From contig NC_030389.2 in NCBI RefSeq assembly GCF_001625215.2, positions 34,275,454-34,339,453 on the forward strand: DNA of 64,000 nt, in the 5' to 3' direction. The notes under the pieces were generated by a model. It was not told the DNA's origin. It did not search any database and saw nothing but the letters and a program-made list of their open reading frames with translations. The stretch's first letter is position 1, and each line of letters opens with the position of its first letter. A program made the position numbers and the translations under genes. The stretch comes from Daucus carota subsp. sativus. Its lineage: Eukaryota; Streptophyta; Magnoliopsida; Apiales; Apiaceae. Below are positions 34,133-45,899 of this stretch, piece after piece.

Positions 34133-36946
34133 ATGGAAATGCAAAAACATATGAGTTTCCTCGTTCTAGTTTATGCACTAAGTGTCCTGTCATTTCTCAA
34201 GTTTGGCTGCGGAAGCTGTGATGAGAGTGAGAAACAAGCTTTGCTGCTCCTTAAAGAGAGTCTCACTGACGAGCAAGCCTTTAATTGCTTGTCGTCGTGG
34301 GTTGGAGATGATTGTTGTGCATGGTATGGAATCGGTTGCAACAACATAACCGGACATGTCCTGCAACTTGATCTTAGACAATGCTATCTAACAGGTGATC
34401 AAATAAACCCTTCCTTGCTTGATTTAAAATATTTGACTCACTTGGACTTGAGCTACAACAGTTTTGAGAATGTTCAAATTCCAGAATTTTTCGGGTCCTT
34501 CAAGGATCTGACATATCTGAACCTCTCTCACATATATTTGAAAGGTTCGGTACCCCATCATTTTGGAAATCTTTCAAACTTACGATACCTTGATCTAAGT
34601 GCATACTTTCATTATGATTTAAGTATTGATAATATGGAATGGTTAACTAGACTTTCTTCATTGGTACACTTAGATCTCTCCTTTGTTGATCTTTCTAGGG
34701 CAACTAACTGGTTTCGAGACATTAACATGCTTCCTGATTCTTTATTAGTCCTGAAAATGGTAAATTGTCAGCTGCCCAACAATATCCCACTTCATCTCCC
34801 ATTTACAAATATAACATCTCTTATTTCACTCAATCTTGGTCTGAATCAGTTCAATTCTTCTTTTCCTTTGTGGGTTTTTAACAATACTGGCATTGCTTAC
34901 CTTTCACTTAGGAGTAACCAATTTAATGGCCCAATTCCTGATTCTATTGGAAAGTTGACATCTCTTGTTAATCTTGATCTGAGTTCTAACAATTTTCAAG
35001 GTCCGGTCCCCGAATCCATAGGAGCTTTGGCATATCTTGCTAACCTTGATCTTGGAGAAAATTATGTACATGGATTGATTCCTCAATCTATTGGAAATTT
35101 GACTTCACTTCAACAAGTTAATCTTGCTGGAAATGAAATAATTGATCAAATCCCAAGTGGCATGGGCAATCTCACAGGACTTCGGTTCCTCAACATAAAT
35201 TTCAATGAATTAAGGGGTTTTCTACCAGAAACATTTTGCCAGATCTCCAAGCTTGAAACATTGTTCGCACGTGGTAATCAACTTAGTGGAAGCATTCCCA
35301 GATGCATCGGAAAATTATCAAATCTAGGATACCTGGATCTCTCTCATAATTCTTGGGATGGTTTTCTATCAGAGCATCACTTTGCTAATCTTACCAGCCT
35401 CAGAGACTTGTCTATTTCCTCAAGGTCTAACCTAGTGTTGAATGTTAGTTCTGCATGGGCTCCTCCGTTTCAGCTTGAATCTATATACTTGGAGTCCTTA
35501 AAAGTTGGTCCTAAATTTCCTAACTGGCTTCTTGCACAGGGAGATCTTCAATATCTTTTAATTCCAAATACAAGCATGTCAGATGTCCCAACTGATTGGT
35601 TTGTGAGTTTCTTATCTCGAGCAACCACTCTTGATTTATCCAACAATGAAATCAATAGTGAACAATTGTCATTAATTTCAGTAGATTCAAGTCCTTTCAT
35701 GAGTGCATTGCTGTTGTCAAATAACCGTTTGTCGGGTGAATTTCCTGCATTTTTATGCAATCTAACGTCATTGTCAATTTTAGTTCTCTCCAACAATAAC
35801 TTTTCAGGAAAAATCCCCCAATGCATAAGCAACATGACCCGGATGGGGGATCTTGATGTCATGAATAACAGTCTCTCTGGTGAAATTCCTGTCTTCTTGG
35901 GTTTTTGGGGAGAACTCGCGTATTTAAACTTACACAACAATGAGTTTGAAGGAACACTCCCTTGGTCCATCCAAAATTTGAGAAAGCTAGTTGCACTTGA
36001 TGCGGGAAAGAATAATTTGAGGGATATTCTTCCTCCTTGGACCAGAGACCAATTACCTCATCTCCGATATCTAATACTCCGGTCCAACAATTTCTATGGT
36101 AATATTCCCACAGAACTTTGCCACCACACATTAATTCAAGTTTTAGACTTGTCACAAAATCTATTTACTGGGAACATTCCTCCTTGTTTCAACAATTTTA
36201 GTGCCATGATTACAAGTGACAGCAGTGAATACTTGTACTATCACGCCTTCAGTGTTGGAGAAGTTAGAAGGATAGTAGATGATGCTAAAGGATATGAGCA
36301 AATATACACCTCTACGCTCAGGTTCATGTTTGCCATTGATTTGTCAAACAATAATATCAGTGGGGAGATTCCTGAAGAGTTGATGGATCTTAGTGGTTTG
36401 ATGAGTTTGAATTTAGCAGGTAATCATCTAGCTGGAAGAATTCCTGACAAGATCGGAAAACTTGGAAAACTGGAATATCTTGATCTCTCTAGAAATGAAC
36501 TATATGGTCCTATTCCACAAAGTCTGTCAGATTTGAATTTTTTAAGCCGCTTGAACCTTTCCTTCAATGATTTGTCAGGGAGAATTCCCACAGGAAACCA
36601 ACTCCAGACCCTTGACAATCCATCCATATATGCTGGCAACAATCAGCTCTGTGGAAAACCCATCCAGAAGCCCTGCACCATTCACGACTCTAGTGAAACC
36701 AATTCTGATTCAGATGACGGGCACGTGTGGTTTTATGCTGGAATAGGACCTGGTCTCTTGGTTGGCTTTTTGGGGTTCTGCGCTTCTTTGCATTTCATCA
36801 AGTCTTGGAGGTATTTATATTTCCAAACTGTGGAAAAAGCCTTTGACAAGATAGCAATTAAGGTTGCTTTGTTGCGCAGAAAGATCCATAACAAACAGGT
36901 CCCTCCCTTTCACACAAGCACACACAAAGAAACTCAGTTGTATTAA
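34133..36946 (+). CDS. Intact leucine-rich-repeat receptor-like protein (EIX/Cf type), 937 aa if unspliced
   Basis: Start ATG 34133 (MEMQKHMSF) matches the start of the paralogue at 8387. A signal peptide of about 28 residues is followed by an LRRNT cap (ESEKQALLLLKESL, SSWVGDDCCAW) and about 29 LRRs. The island reads SSAWAPPFQLE, KVGPKFPNWLL. The C-cap (LCGKPIQKPC), acidic spacer, transmembrane helix (GIGPGLLVGFLGF) and basic tail (SWRYLYF...RRKIHNKQ) follow. No kinase is present, so signalling needs partner kinases. The open frame runs to 36946, but a CAG|GT donor at 36898/36899 and an AG acceptor at 37079-37080 would give a shorter tail ending HNKQT at the TAG 37084-37086. The gene at 8387 stops at the equivalent point without an intron. 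Confidence 0.92.
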   Translation: MEMQKHMSFLVLVYALSVLSFLKFGCGSCDESEKQALLLLKESLTDEQAFNCLSSWVGDDCCAWYGIGCNNITGHVLQLDLRQCYLTGDQINPSLLDLKYLTHLDLSYNSFENVQIPEFFGSFKDLTYLNLSHIYLKGSVPHHFGNLSNLRYLDLSAYFHYDLSIDNMEWLTRLSSLVHLDLSFVDLSRATNWFRDINMLPDSLLVLKMVNCQLPNNIPLHLPFTNITSLISLNLGLNQFNSSFPLWVFNNTGIAYLSLRSNQFNGPIPDSIGKLTSLVNLDLSSNNFQGPVPESIGALAYLANLDLGENYVHGLIPQSIGNLTSLQQVNLAGNEIIDQIPSGMGNLTGLRFLNINFNELRGFLPETFCQISKLETLFARGNQLSGSIPRCIGKLSNLGYLDLSHNSWDGFLSEHHFANLTSLRDLSISSRSNLVLNVSSAWAPPFQLESIYLESLKVGPKFPNWLLAQGDLQYLLIPNTSMSDVPTDWFVSFLSRATTLDLSNNEINSEQLSLISVDSSPFMSALLLSNNRLSGEFPAFLCNLTSLSILVLSNNNFSGKIPQCISNMTRMGDLDVMNNSLSGEIPVFLGFWGELAYLNLHNNEFEGTLPWSIQNLRKLVALDAGKNNLRDILPPWTRDQLPHLRYLILRSNNFYGNIPTELCHHTLIQVLDLSQNLFTGNIPPCFNNFSAMITSDSSEYLYYHAFSVGEVRRIVDDAKGYEQIYTSTLRFMFAIDLSNNNISGEIPEELMDLSGLMSLNLAGNHLAGRIPDKIGKLGKLEYLDLSRNELYGPIPQSLSDLNFLSRLNLSFNDLSGRIPTGNQLQTLDNPSIYAGNNQLCGKPIQKPCTIHDSSETNSDSDDGHVWFYAGIGPGLLVGFLGFCASLHFIKSWRYLYFQTVEKAFDKIAIKVALLRRKIHNKQVPPFHTSTHKETQLY

Positions 36947-37086
36947 AAATGTCATCTTTTTGTCCTGTATTGATTTTTTTCTTCTTTTTTACTCTTAGCG
37001 CTTCTAGCATCAATTGTCTTAAAGTTCTAAATTTACAATAATATGTTACAACACTGATGTCTGAATATTTTTCTTAGCAGACGTAG

Positions 37087-37677
37087 GTTCTTTATCAAGC
37101 AGTAACCTTTACGAATTTGCAGTACATAAATGGAGCTCCAGGAAGAATATGTCTGGTTATATTCTATTTATTGAATCCAGCTCTATAGTATATGTCAATA
37201 AAGAGACATCCGTATGTTAATGCAGCAGTGTCTCTGATTGTAAATTTGTTGTTATTGTATTCTTATGTTTACCACTTATCATAGTGAAAGTAGTATTGCA
37301 ACTAGTAAAAATAGCAATCCCAGACTTATTCTACTGGAATTCCTTCATGCGCTACAAGCATGGGGCGATGATGCCAGTGCAGTCTATTAAGCTTCCTCTT
37401 TTTTTTTTTTTGAGAAATATTCTTTTAAGCTTCTTATCCGAGAAGTCCCAGATTTACTCTGTTCCATCACTTCTTACGAGCTCAAAAATTTGTTTAGATG
37501 TAGAATTCCCCCACACATGATCAAAGACAACTGATTACATGTCAGTGACAAATGGTGACATGAACAAAGTAGAAGACAGTAAAAAATACAGACACCTTGA
37601 AACTTGGGCCTCTGTGAGTTAAAAGAATTTTCTTAACAGCTCCTGAAATTATAAATTGGTGAGATATCTCATCTTTT
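37087..37677. other. 3' flank of the intact RLP
   Basis: Apart from the putative 3' exon starting at 37081, nothing is recognised. The short open frame at 37284-37520 has no motif. Confidence 0.35.
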
Positions 37678-37902
37678 CTAGAGACCAGTTGGTTTTAAAA
37701 ATTTACAACTGATGATTACAACACTGAGGCTTCGCCATATGTTTCTCCAATTTGTCGACAAAATACTTGTTCTTGAAGCATCTTTTATTGGGATGTGATC
37801 TAGATTACAAGTTAGTAGGTTGATTGGCAAGTTTGTAATCAGATCGTCCCCCATGACAGCATCAGCAATTAGATGTCTACGCCTTTTAGCAATAGGTCTC
37901 AT
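37678..37902 (-). pseudogene. F-box protein fragment (FBD/LRR F-box type)
   Basis: The translated segment DDLITNLPINLLTCNLDHIP followed by IKDASRTSILSTNWRNIWRSL matches the plant F-box core pattern (DxIsxLPdxil..iL..lplrdavrTSiLSrrWR). Plant F-box proteins of this type are substrate adaptors of SCF ubiquitin ligases. Only the F-box survives; no LRR or FBD follows on this strand. The fragment lies between two RLP loci and opposite in orientation. Confidence 0.65.
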
Positions 37903-38159
37903 CTTGACAGATATATGTTAGATTATTATCTCAAGCTACAAGGACACAAGGACATTTTTCAGATAATAATAGATGATGATAACTTACACATTCTCCTCAG
38001 TCCACCCGTAAATTAAGACATCGAAACAGATCAAACCATACACAGGAATTTGATTACCTGGAACAATTTTGACTGCCAAACACAAATTGTAATTCTACTT
38101 GTAAACTGCAAATCGGTCAGATACTTCCTTCCCTCCTCGATCTGAATCTTTTAACTTAA

Positions 38160-39991
38160 GCTTTAACAATTTTCACAAGTTTCAAATTCAAGAATATTTT
38201 GGCTACTTTAAATATCTAACATATCCTTTAAATTCCAGAAAATAAACTAAATGCTTCACTTCCAGAGATTGGGAATCTGGCAGAACTTACAAGCCTCCAT
38301 ATATATCTTGTAATGAACTAAGCAGTTTTCTACTGAAACCATTGTGCCAAATGTTGCAAAACCATTCCAGTTGATTGGTTTGCTAGCCAGGGTGGCCTTG
38401 AGATTGTGGGGCCAGTCAAAATCAGTTTTCAGGGCTCTATATATACTCTGCATATTTCATACATTTATACAAAGGATTTGAAAATTTTAGGACTCTTAAG
38501 CGTGGGGTCCTAGGCGCAAGTTTTGTCCGCCTATAGCCGCTTATTTAAGGCATCAGTCATAAAATTCATCAGGTCCCCAAACTTTGCATACATTAACACT
38601 CTTAATAACCGTTATCAGGTGAATTTCCTGCATTTATATGCAATCTAGCATCTTTGTCAATATTTTTCTCTCCAACGATATGTTTTCTGGAAAGATCCCA
38701 TCGTGCTTAGGAAACTTGACGCTAGCTGTTGATAAATATTGATCTGATTAAAATTAGGCTTTCTGGTAATATTCCTGGCTCTTTGGGATATCTAAGTGAA
38801 CTGTTTGATTTGAACTTGCACAACAGAAATGTCAAGGAAAATTCCTTTGTCCTTCCAGAATTTGACAAGCCTGCTTGCACTTGATGCGGGAAAAAATAAT
38901 TTGAGCAGCATTCTTCTTGTTTAGAATGGAGAGCAATTACCTTCCATGCGGTGTTTGATACTCCAGTCCAACAATTTCTACGAAAATATCCCCACATAGC
39001 TTTGTCACCACTCCTCACTTCAAGATTCAGACTTGGCAGAAAATAAATTAACAAGACATATTCCTTCTTGTTTAGGTGATTTCAGTTCCATGATTTCAAG
39101 TGATGATGGTCAAAGACCCAAAGACGCTTTATTTATGTCCAGATATGTATAAAATTACACCAGATTTAAAATAATATTTTAAAATTTTCTATTATGCGGT
39201 CCAGCTTTTTTGAAGTTATCCCAGGATGAATTAGGCCCGGACCGTTTTTTTATGTAAAACATTGAGAGTTAGTGAAGAAAATAAATAAAAAAAACTTGAA
39301 AACAAAACTCCGGTCAGGTTTTCAAGTAAGGAAGGGAGGAGATTAGAGATTTAAAAATAATTTACAACGAGATTAAGTAAGATTTGTCCTTTGGCAAAGA
39401 AATTTTTCCCAAAGTTAAGCCTAGGTGATTTTTTTTTTTTCAAAGTTAGCTGAGGTGAAATTTTTTCCTGGCTCCGTCCTTGTACACTGAGGTTTGTGGT
39501 TTCAACTGCAGAGCCGGGCCTGAGGGTGTGCGGGTTGTTCAACGGAACAGGGCCCTCAAATATTAGGGGCACAATTTTTATGTAGGTGTATATATATGTA
39601 TAGTTAAAATGAAAAAAAAACAGCAAAAAAAGTAAATTTTATTTTTAAGATTAAAAAATTGTAAATGAAAAAAAATTGAAAAGTGTTATACACTTCAATA
39701 ATTTTTAAATGTTATCTTGAATAAGTTATATAAATTCTAAAAAATATTAATTATAGCATAATCATGTTAATAAAAATAAATACTTGTATTGAAAAATAAT
39801 TGCATTGAAAATTGTCACAGTTAGATAAAATTCTAATTTAACTACTAACTTCATTAAAGTTAATTAATTTAACTACTTATACTATTTTTTTTCTTTCTTG
39901 ATGACCATATGCAGTAATTATATCATTAAAATAATGATTCAATCTTTAGTAACTAATTTATTTTAAATTATATTCATTTTTAATTTATACA

Positions 39992-40042
<51 letters not shown>

Positions 40043-40966
40043 AATATGAAACAAGTAATTTAAATATAAAATGTAGACTATAAAAATAATTTGTTGTAAA
40101 ATGTAGACTATAAAAATATTATTAATGGATTTGCTTCAAAAAATGTTAGAAAAACAATTTTCAGATAATTTTATATTATCTATGTATTTGTTTTATTTTT
40201 TTACAATTTTCCGTTAATTTTTATAATTTGAAAAAAAATATGTTATGCACTTTAATTGTAATATGATTTTTACAGTTTTGTGTCAATATTTATTATTGCA
40301 TGTACTCATATATTTTTAGACTATTAGGGCACATTTTTTACATTTTGCACAGGGCACTTCAAATCTCAGGCACGGCCCTGTTCAACTGATCTATCAAGCA
40401 ACAACATCAGTGGAGAAATTCCAGAGGAATTGATGGATCTGTGAAGTTTATCTTATTTAAGTTTAGTGGGTAATCATCTAGCTGGAAAAATCCCTGAACG
40501 GATTGGAGAACTAAAAAGTCTGGAACTTCATGATCTTTCTAGAAATGAACTTCATGGTCCTATTCCACAAAGTCTGTCGGAGTCAAACATTTTAAGCCAC
40601 TTACACCTATGCTTTAATGATTTATTAGGGAGAATTCCCGCTGGAAACCAACTCCAGAACCTTGACAATCCATCCATATATGCTGGCAACAGTGAGCTTT
40701 GCAGAAGACCTATATTGAAGCCCTGCACCAGCGATACAGAATCACATAATATTCGCGGTTACAATGAAACTAGTTCTGATTCAGATGATGAGCGCATCTG
40801 GTTTTACACTGGGATAGGACCCGGTCTCTTAGTTGGCTTTTTGGGATTTTGTGGCTCTTTGCATTTCAGCAAGTCTTGGAGGAATTCATACTTTCAATTT
40901 GTCGAAAAAGTCTTTGACAAAATAGCTCTTCGCTTTGCTTTGTTGCGCAGAAAGTTCCAAACCTAA
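38160..40966 (+). pseudogene. Decayed RLP gene split by a hAT element
   Basis: RLP sequence is recognisable in pieces and in several frames. These are an LRR piece near 38160-38350, the P-x-DWF island-end motif near 38365, LRRs at 38615-39110 with many stops and small deletions (for example a TAG inside the PPWTxEQLP motif near 38922), and a long C-terminal block at 40389-40966. The last part is open (40466-40966): LRRs, LCRRPILKPC, an acidic spacer, WFYTGIGPGLLVGFLGF transmembrane helix and the tail RRKFQT. A TGA at 40441-40443 precedes it. The N-terminal half, including signal peptide and LRRNT, is not found. The 872-bp hAT at 39509-40380 interrupts the LRR region. Confidence 0.88.
39501..40388. 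mobile_element. Non-autonomous hAT transposon, 872 bp
   Basis: The element occupies 39509-40380. Its terminal inverted repeats are CAGAGCCGGGCCTGAG and, as complement, CAGGGCCGTGCCTGAG. It is flanked by the exact 8-bp target duplication ttcaactg (39501-39508 and 40381-40388), diagnostic of the hAT superfamily. The interior is AT-rich, contains an (AT)n tract at about 39995-40040 and encodes no transposase. It sits in the decayed RLP locus just before the conserved LSSNNISGEIPEELMDL segment. Confidence 0.9.
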
Positions 40967-43900
40967 CAGCTGCAGCATTATTACTTCCACACAAGCACAC
41001 ACAAAGATGAAAGAACCTTTAAAAAAAATCATCTTAGTCTGGTAATCTTTTCTCCGTTTGTAATATTAATGATTCTTAAACACCAATTGCTCAGCGAGTT
41101 CCTCTAATATTAACCTGACAATTGACAATGATATCTAGATATTTCTTTCTGTTTCTACTTGTTATGTTGTATTCTTATGACTTCTCATGCATTACTTTGT
41201 CATTGCTTATCTTCGTAAACAAAAGTCTTGAAAAAACAACAGAAATCACAATCTACAAAATTGAGGAAAAAACCGATTCATGTAAAAACTGAGGATATCC
41301 TAGGAAACTCCAGTGTCCAGGAATATAAGCTCATTCTGATTCATCCACTTCAGAAAAATGATTATGTTTGTTCAAGTGATATTCATATGGACTAATTACA
41401 TTAATTAAGCTTATAAGTTAATTTAGCCAACTTCAGAAGCTAAAAATACAAAACTTAAGTTCAGATAGACAGACAGACAAATCATGCTATATATCCCAAA
41501 TTTTGTTCCAATTTTTCTTTCCAAATGATGTGCCAGACAAATGGTTGAATTTAATTGAGTGGTTTATATGGGGGTCCATTATTATTAATGTGAGTGGAAC
41601 CAATCATACATTGACAACTAAGTTTTGGAGAAAAAAATTGGGAACAATTTTTGGGTACCTAGCAATTTCCCATATTAATACAACTCGAGTTCAAGATTCG
41701 ATCAATCAGATTGAGCAGTCCCTATCTTTGCCGTCCACTTTGATTATGGAAACAGCTCGACTGATGGAAGTGTCGAGGTCAAATAAGTTATCAAGATGGA
41801 TTCTTAAGGAAAAAAGCGAGAATCGTGTCCATGAAAAAGATTAATAATGTATCATGCTGAAAAGATAAAAGAGAATAGAATTATAGTGGTAGTCCATGCT
41901 TTAGAAAAGGCAAGCCACTGTGTCAGATGCATAATAAAGATACATTTCTACTATGTTGTGGCTTCAAACGGAACAATATTCACTTTCACAACTTGTAGAT
42001 TCATCAAAAGAGAACAAGAATCTGTAAAGGTATAAATTAAAATGCAATCCAATTAATTGCATTCAGTATATCTAACTCGGAAGTAGAGGTTTGGAATTTA
42101 GATACTTTTACTACCCTCCATAAGACTGGATTTGCTCTTATGAAAATTTTTGATCTGCTAGATGATAAATTATGGTAAAGTTGATGATGATCTAAATTTT
42201 AAGGAAGACGAGAGATGTGTGAGTATTTACATTTCTATGACTGACTATCATCCAAGAAGACGTTTAGAGTTTTTCGGCATGTATACTGCTTACTCCTTCA
42301 ATTATTAGAAAAGACTAAAGAACAATGTTCTGAAAATCCCCGATTTATCTTAAAAATATTTTAAATACTAAATCGGCGGGTCAATCGATTATTTCTGATT
42401 CCCGATTTCTACAGCAATGCTAAAGAGTAGTAAAGTTCAGTAGATCCTGTGATTTATACAGGTAGATTACTTATGTATCCCTTGTTTTTTAAATTTGTGA
42501 GAAGGGGACTAAACAGAGTTACCCACTGATGATAGAATTGTTCCCAGTATTTATAACCAAGACAAAACTCTTTCCAACTGACAAGACTCCACTTAAGCTT
42601 CCCCTATGATTATTAAAGCATTTGGCTCTTGAATGAAATCTAAAGTCGACCCTGATAAGATTTTCTGTGGTGATATAATGAGGTTGCATAGTTTTTAGGT
42701 TCTGTTTATCAACAATTAAAGATAGTGGCCAAACTATATAATTTAAATAATGGTAGGTCAGGCCACACATGTCAATTATATAATTTTCAAGACCATTGTA
42801 GTTGATGACTAGTTTGAGTTGTAGTTTTAATAATGAACTCAATCTAGGAAAATATTGTGGACAGTTACTTGTAGGGTCAGTTTTGAAAGTGTGTGTGGTC
42901 CATTGCCTTTGTCTGGATGCCTAATGCTTACTTATTGCATGGTGGTGAACAAATGAGGACATCATATCATGGGCTACACTGTCCCCCTCTGCTTTGCATC
43001 TCATTTTACAGACACATAAATTTCAGATGCAATGGCTAAGGCATGGGTTTCCATCTCACAAAAACAGATGGGGTAATTTTATATTTGAAACAGACATGTA
43101 TTAGTTCACAACGTATCCCGTGCATCAGACTCCCGCAACATGGTCTCCGAGACGGGACTTGATGGATAGTTAGTCCTCCAACAGACACTTAATTTTGGTG
43201 ATAATTATGACTGCACTGTAAAATTGGATACTTGACTGTATCTTTCACCAGAAGATGCAAAGATAAGAGGAACAGACAGAGTGCAGCTCTCTTTTTCTCA
43301 ACTTTTTTTGCTCAATAATAGGATACTTTTGGTTAATGATAAATGATATAATAGAAGTAGTTGAAGAACTCAAAAAACAACAGTCTTTTCATTGGTTAAA
43401 TCATAGTTACATAGGACTGGGTTCGATTCGAAACGGGGAACGAAATCGGGTACGTGGAACATTAGTTTTAGTGAATCTGGTACGATGGAACGTATAGGTA
43501 CGATGGAACGTATGGGTACGATTAGTCCTTTTAAAAAGAATTCTATAATCATATATATAAATTCCATTATAATATACAATTTTAGTTGATAATTTATACA
43601 TTTATAATTTTTTATAAAGAAAAAGATATTGAATAACAAATAAAAGTACACATTTATTGATAAAATAAATTACTTATCATATGACATAGACATGGATCTA
43701 TTGTTCAAAACAAGAATGAAGTGTGTTCTTGCGGGTCGTCACTTCCGGGATCTGGGTCGCGACCCTGAACGTTTCCGTTCGCGTTTCCGACCGTATCGGG
43801 TACGAACGATCTAGATCGCGGTTCGTGGCAGCGTCCCCGTTTCCTTGTATCTATGGGTTAAATGTCTCATCAGCTTTTATTCTGACTTCACACACAACAT
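40967..43900. other. Intergenic region after the RLP cluster
   Basis: About 3 kb with no recognised gene. A 113-codon open frame (41503-41844) has a protein-like beginning (FFPNDVPDKWLNLIEWF) but no family I can name. At 43470-43520 a gtacgatggaacgtat motif is repeated in tandem. GC-richer blocks at about 43425-43460 and 43770-43850 share a diverged inverted similarity (cgaaacgggga, atcgggtac), possibly an old MITE. Confidence 0.35.
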
Positions 43901-44068
43901 CCTCCACTCTCTCTTTCTCCATCTTATCTCCCATCAGTTTCCATTTCATTTCTTCACCAAATTTAGTAAGAACTATATTACTAACACGTACCCCTGTCTT
44001 CAGATTACTCATTCTCATCTATAATAACTCAATCCTATAGCTCATGCCAAGGAGTTCTAGACATCTGG

Positions 44069-45003
44069 TATGTTTCTTTCACTTTGTTGTCTTCAGAAGA
44101 ACTACTTTTGATATATTTCTGTCCAAAATTCTTGATTGTTATCATTATTTGCTGCTTCTTGTGCTTAGTCTTTTACTTCTTGGGAAAATCATGGCATATA
44201 ACTTGTTTTTAACTGAAATTTACTGAGAATTTTTGTTGTGATGAGGCCTTAACTTATGTTTTACTCTTCTGGGATGCATGAAGTTGCAGACTAGCAGCTA
44301 TGTAAATTAGGTGACCTTGAGTGAAACTAATAAGAAACTGTGATGTTGTACTTTTCAAATAAAGGGCAGTCCTGGAAGTAGCCAGATGAATGATAAGAAA
44401 CACACAGCTTATGAATATCAATCATACATGCCTAGTTATAATTGTAATTGCATAAAACTGGAATCAGATCTTTGATTTTAGTTACATCTGTTTATAGGGT
44501 CTGTCGAATTGAGCTGACTGTAGAACTTGGTAAATTGAATTGGTCACTGATCAATTATCAAAGTTTATCTATGAAAAGTCCCTAGAGAAATCCATGGCTT
44601 TTAATTGCTCGTAACTATGTTGAAGTCTAATAGTCTATGATTCTCACTTCAACTCTTTGGAAAATTTTGGCACATTTTATTCAAGCTGTTCTATTTAGAT
44701 TTTGAACTCAAGTTAGGGACTGAGAGAGATGTTCTGATCTGGACTCATCCTAGTAACTACCTTAGCACCAAGCTAGTTCATTGAACGTGTTGTGAAGTAG
44801 AGAATATGGTTCTGGGGTACAATATCAACCGCCTGATAGCGTTTATAATAATGTGTCTTCTCCCTTCTTAGCTTGATGGTGTTGGACGTTTAAGTTAAAA
44901 GTAGGCGTCAAGATATTACTGCTCTGAGTAGGCTGTTTATGTATTGTTTTTGGTATGTATTAGTCTCCCTGCATTCAAACTAATTTGATTTAAACAACTG
45001 CAG
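44069..45003 (+). other. Probable intron in the 5' leader of the zinc-finger gene
   Basis: A GTATG donor follows acatctg at about 44068, and a polypyrimidine-poor tgcag acceptor precedes the exon that holds the start codon. The stretch has no coding potential. Without transcript data the boundaries are inference. Confidence 0.4.
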
Positions 45004-45140
45004 GAGCTGAGTCCTGCGTGAAGTTAGCAAGAACGATGAAAACTTCTGCTTAACCACAAGTATCAGTGTTAGCAATCTCCCTTGTGGTGGTTTCTCTAGC
45101 TTGGACTAGATTTGGACCATCTAGCATCACTGTTGTGGCC

Positions 45141-45899
45141 ATGATGATGCAGCATCCATACAATACTTTTGAATCGGAAGACGACTCTGAAGTCAGCAGC
45201 CAGGTAGCCTCCAATGTATCCATCTATGACAAATCACCGGGATCCAATCACAGCACCCCTACTTCCTCCTGCCTCACAAATCCTATGCAGCTTCAGAATC
45301 CAATTTTCAATACTCTCGACTTAACTCTTGGCTTCAATCATTCAAATGTGGAGGCAACAAACGATACAAATATGCATGATCATAACGTCGAGGAGAGTGC
45401 TCCCAATATGCCTCCAGGCACAATGCCTAGAGTTTTTTCTTGCAATTATTGCAGGAGAAAATTTTACAGCTCACAAGCTCTAGGAGGCCATCAAAATGCA
45501 CACAAACGAGAGAGGACGTTGGCCAAGAGGGCAATGCGGATGGGAATATTATCAGATAGGTACGCAAGCTTGGCGTCTCTTCCACTACATGGCTCTGCCT
45601 ATAGGTCCTTAGGAATTGAAGCTCATGCCTCCATGCATCACGGAGTCGTTCCCCCGGTTAGGCCTCCATTTCATGGAGCAAAATTTGACCAGGGATTCTG
45701 TGGATTGCCAGTGTTTGTGGAGGAAGATGAATCTGAGATGTTTTGGCCTGGTAGCTTTCGACAAATTGAACAGAGAAGCAATGCTCATGTTCTGTCTGGT
45801 TATGAGTTAGGACAAAATTCCAACTTTGTGACCATGGCTCCACAACCTGCACCACCTCAACCAGAATTTTCTCAACCTGATCTTACCTTGAAACTTTAA
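45141..45899 (+). CDS. C2H2 zinc-finger protein with EAR motifs (ZFP1/3/4 type), 252 aa
   Basis: This is a nuclear transcription factor with one plant-type zinc finger at residues 101-121 (CNYC...QALGGHQNAH; zinc ligands C101, C104, H117, H121). The QALGGH signature directs DNA contact. Two EAR-type repression motifs are visible: LDLTLGF at about 59-65 and DLTLKL at the very C-terminus. EAR motifs recruit TOPLESS-type co-repressors, so it is probably a repressor. Start ATG 45141 is the first ATG in frame; the frame is open upstream only through non-ATG codons. A TGCAG acceptor at 45003 and a possible donor (CTG|GTATG) near 44068 suggest a 5' leader intron of about 0.93 kb. The relatives ZFP1/3/4 in Arabidopsis act in shoot development and hormone responses; which orthologue this is cannot be told. 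Confidence 0.92.
   Translation: MMMQHPYNTFESEDDSEVSSQVASNVSIYDKSPGSNHSTPTSSCLTNPMQLQNPIFNTLDLTLGFNHSNVEATNDTNMHDHNVEESAPNMPPGTMPRVFSCNYCRRKFYSSQALGGHQNAHKRERTLAKRAMRMGILSDRYASLASLPLHGSAYRSLGIEAHASMHHGVVPPVRPPFHGAKFDQGFCGLPVFVEEDESEMFWPGSFRQIEQRSNAHVLSGYELGQNSNFVTMAPQPAPPQPEFSQPDLTLKL

Noticed and set aside
43415-43440. A ggttcgattcg box resembling a tRNA B box
   Set aside because: No A box, no clover-leaf pairing and no tRNA 3' end around it. It lies in a low-order repeat of similar GC-richer words.
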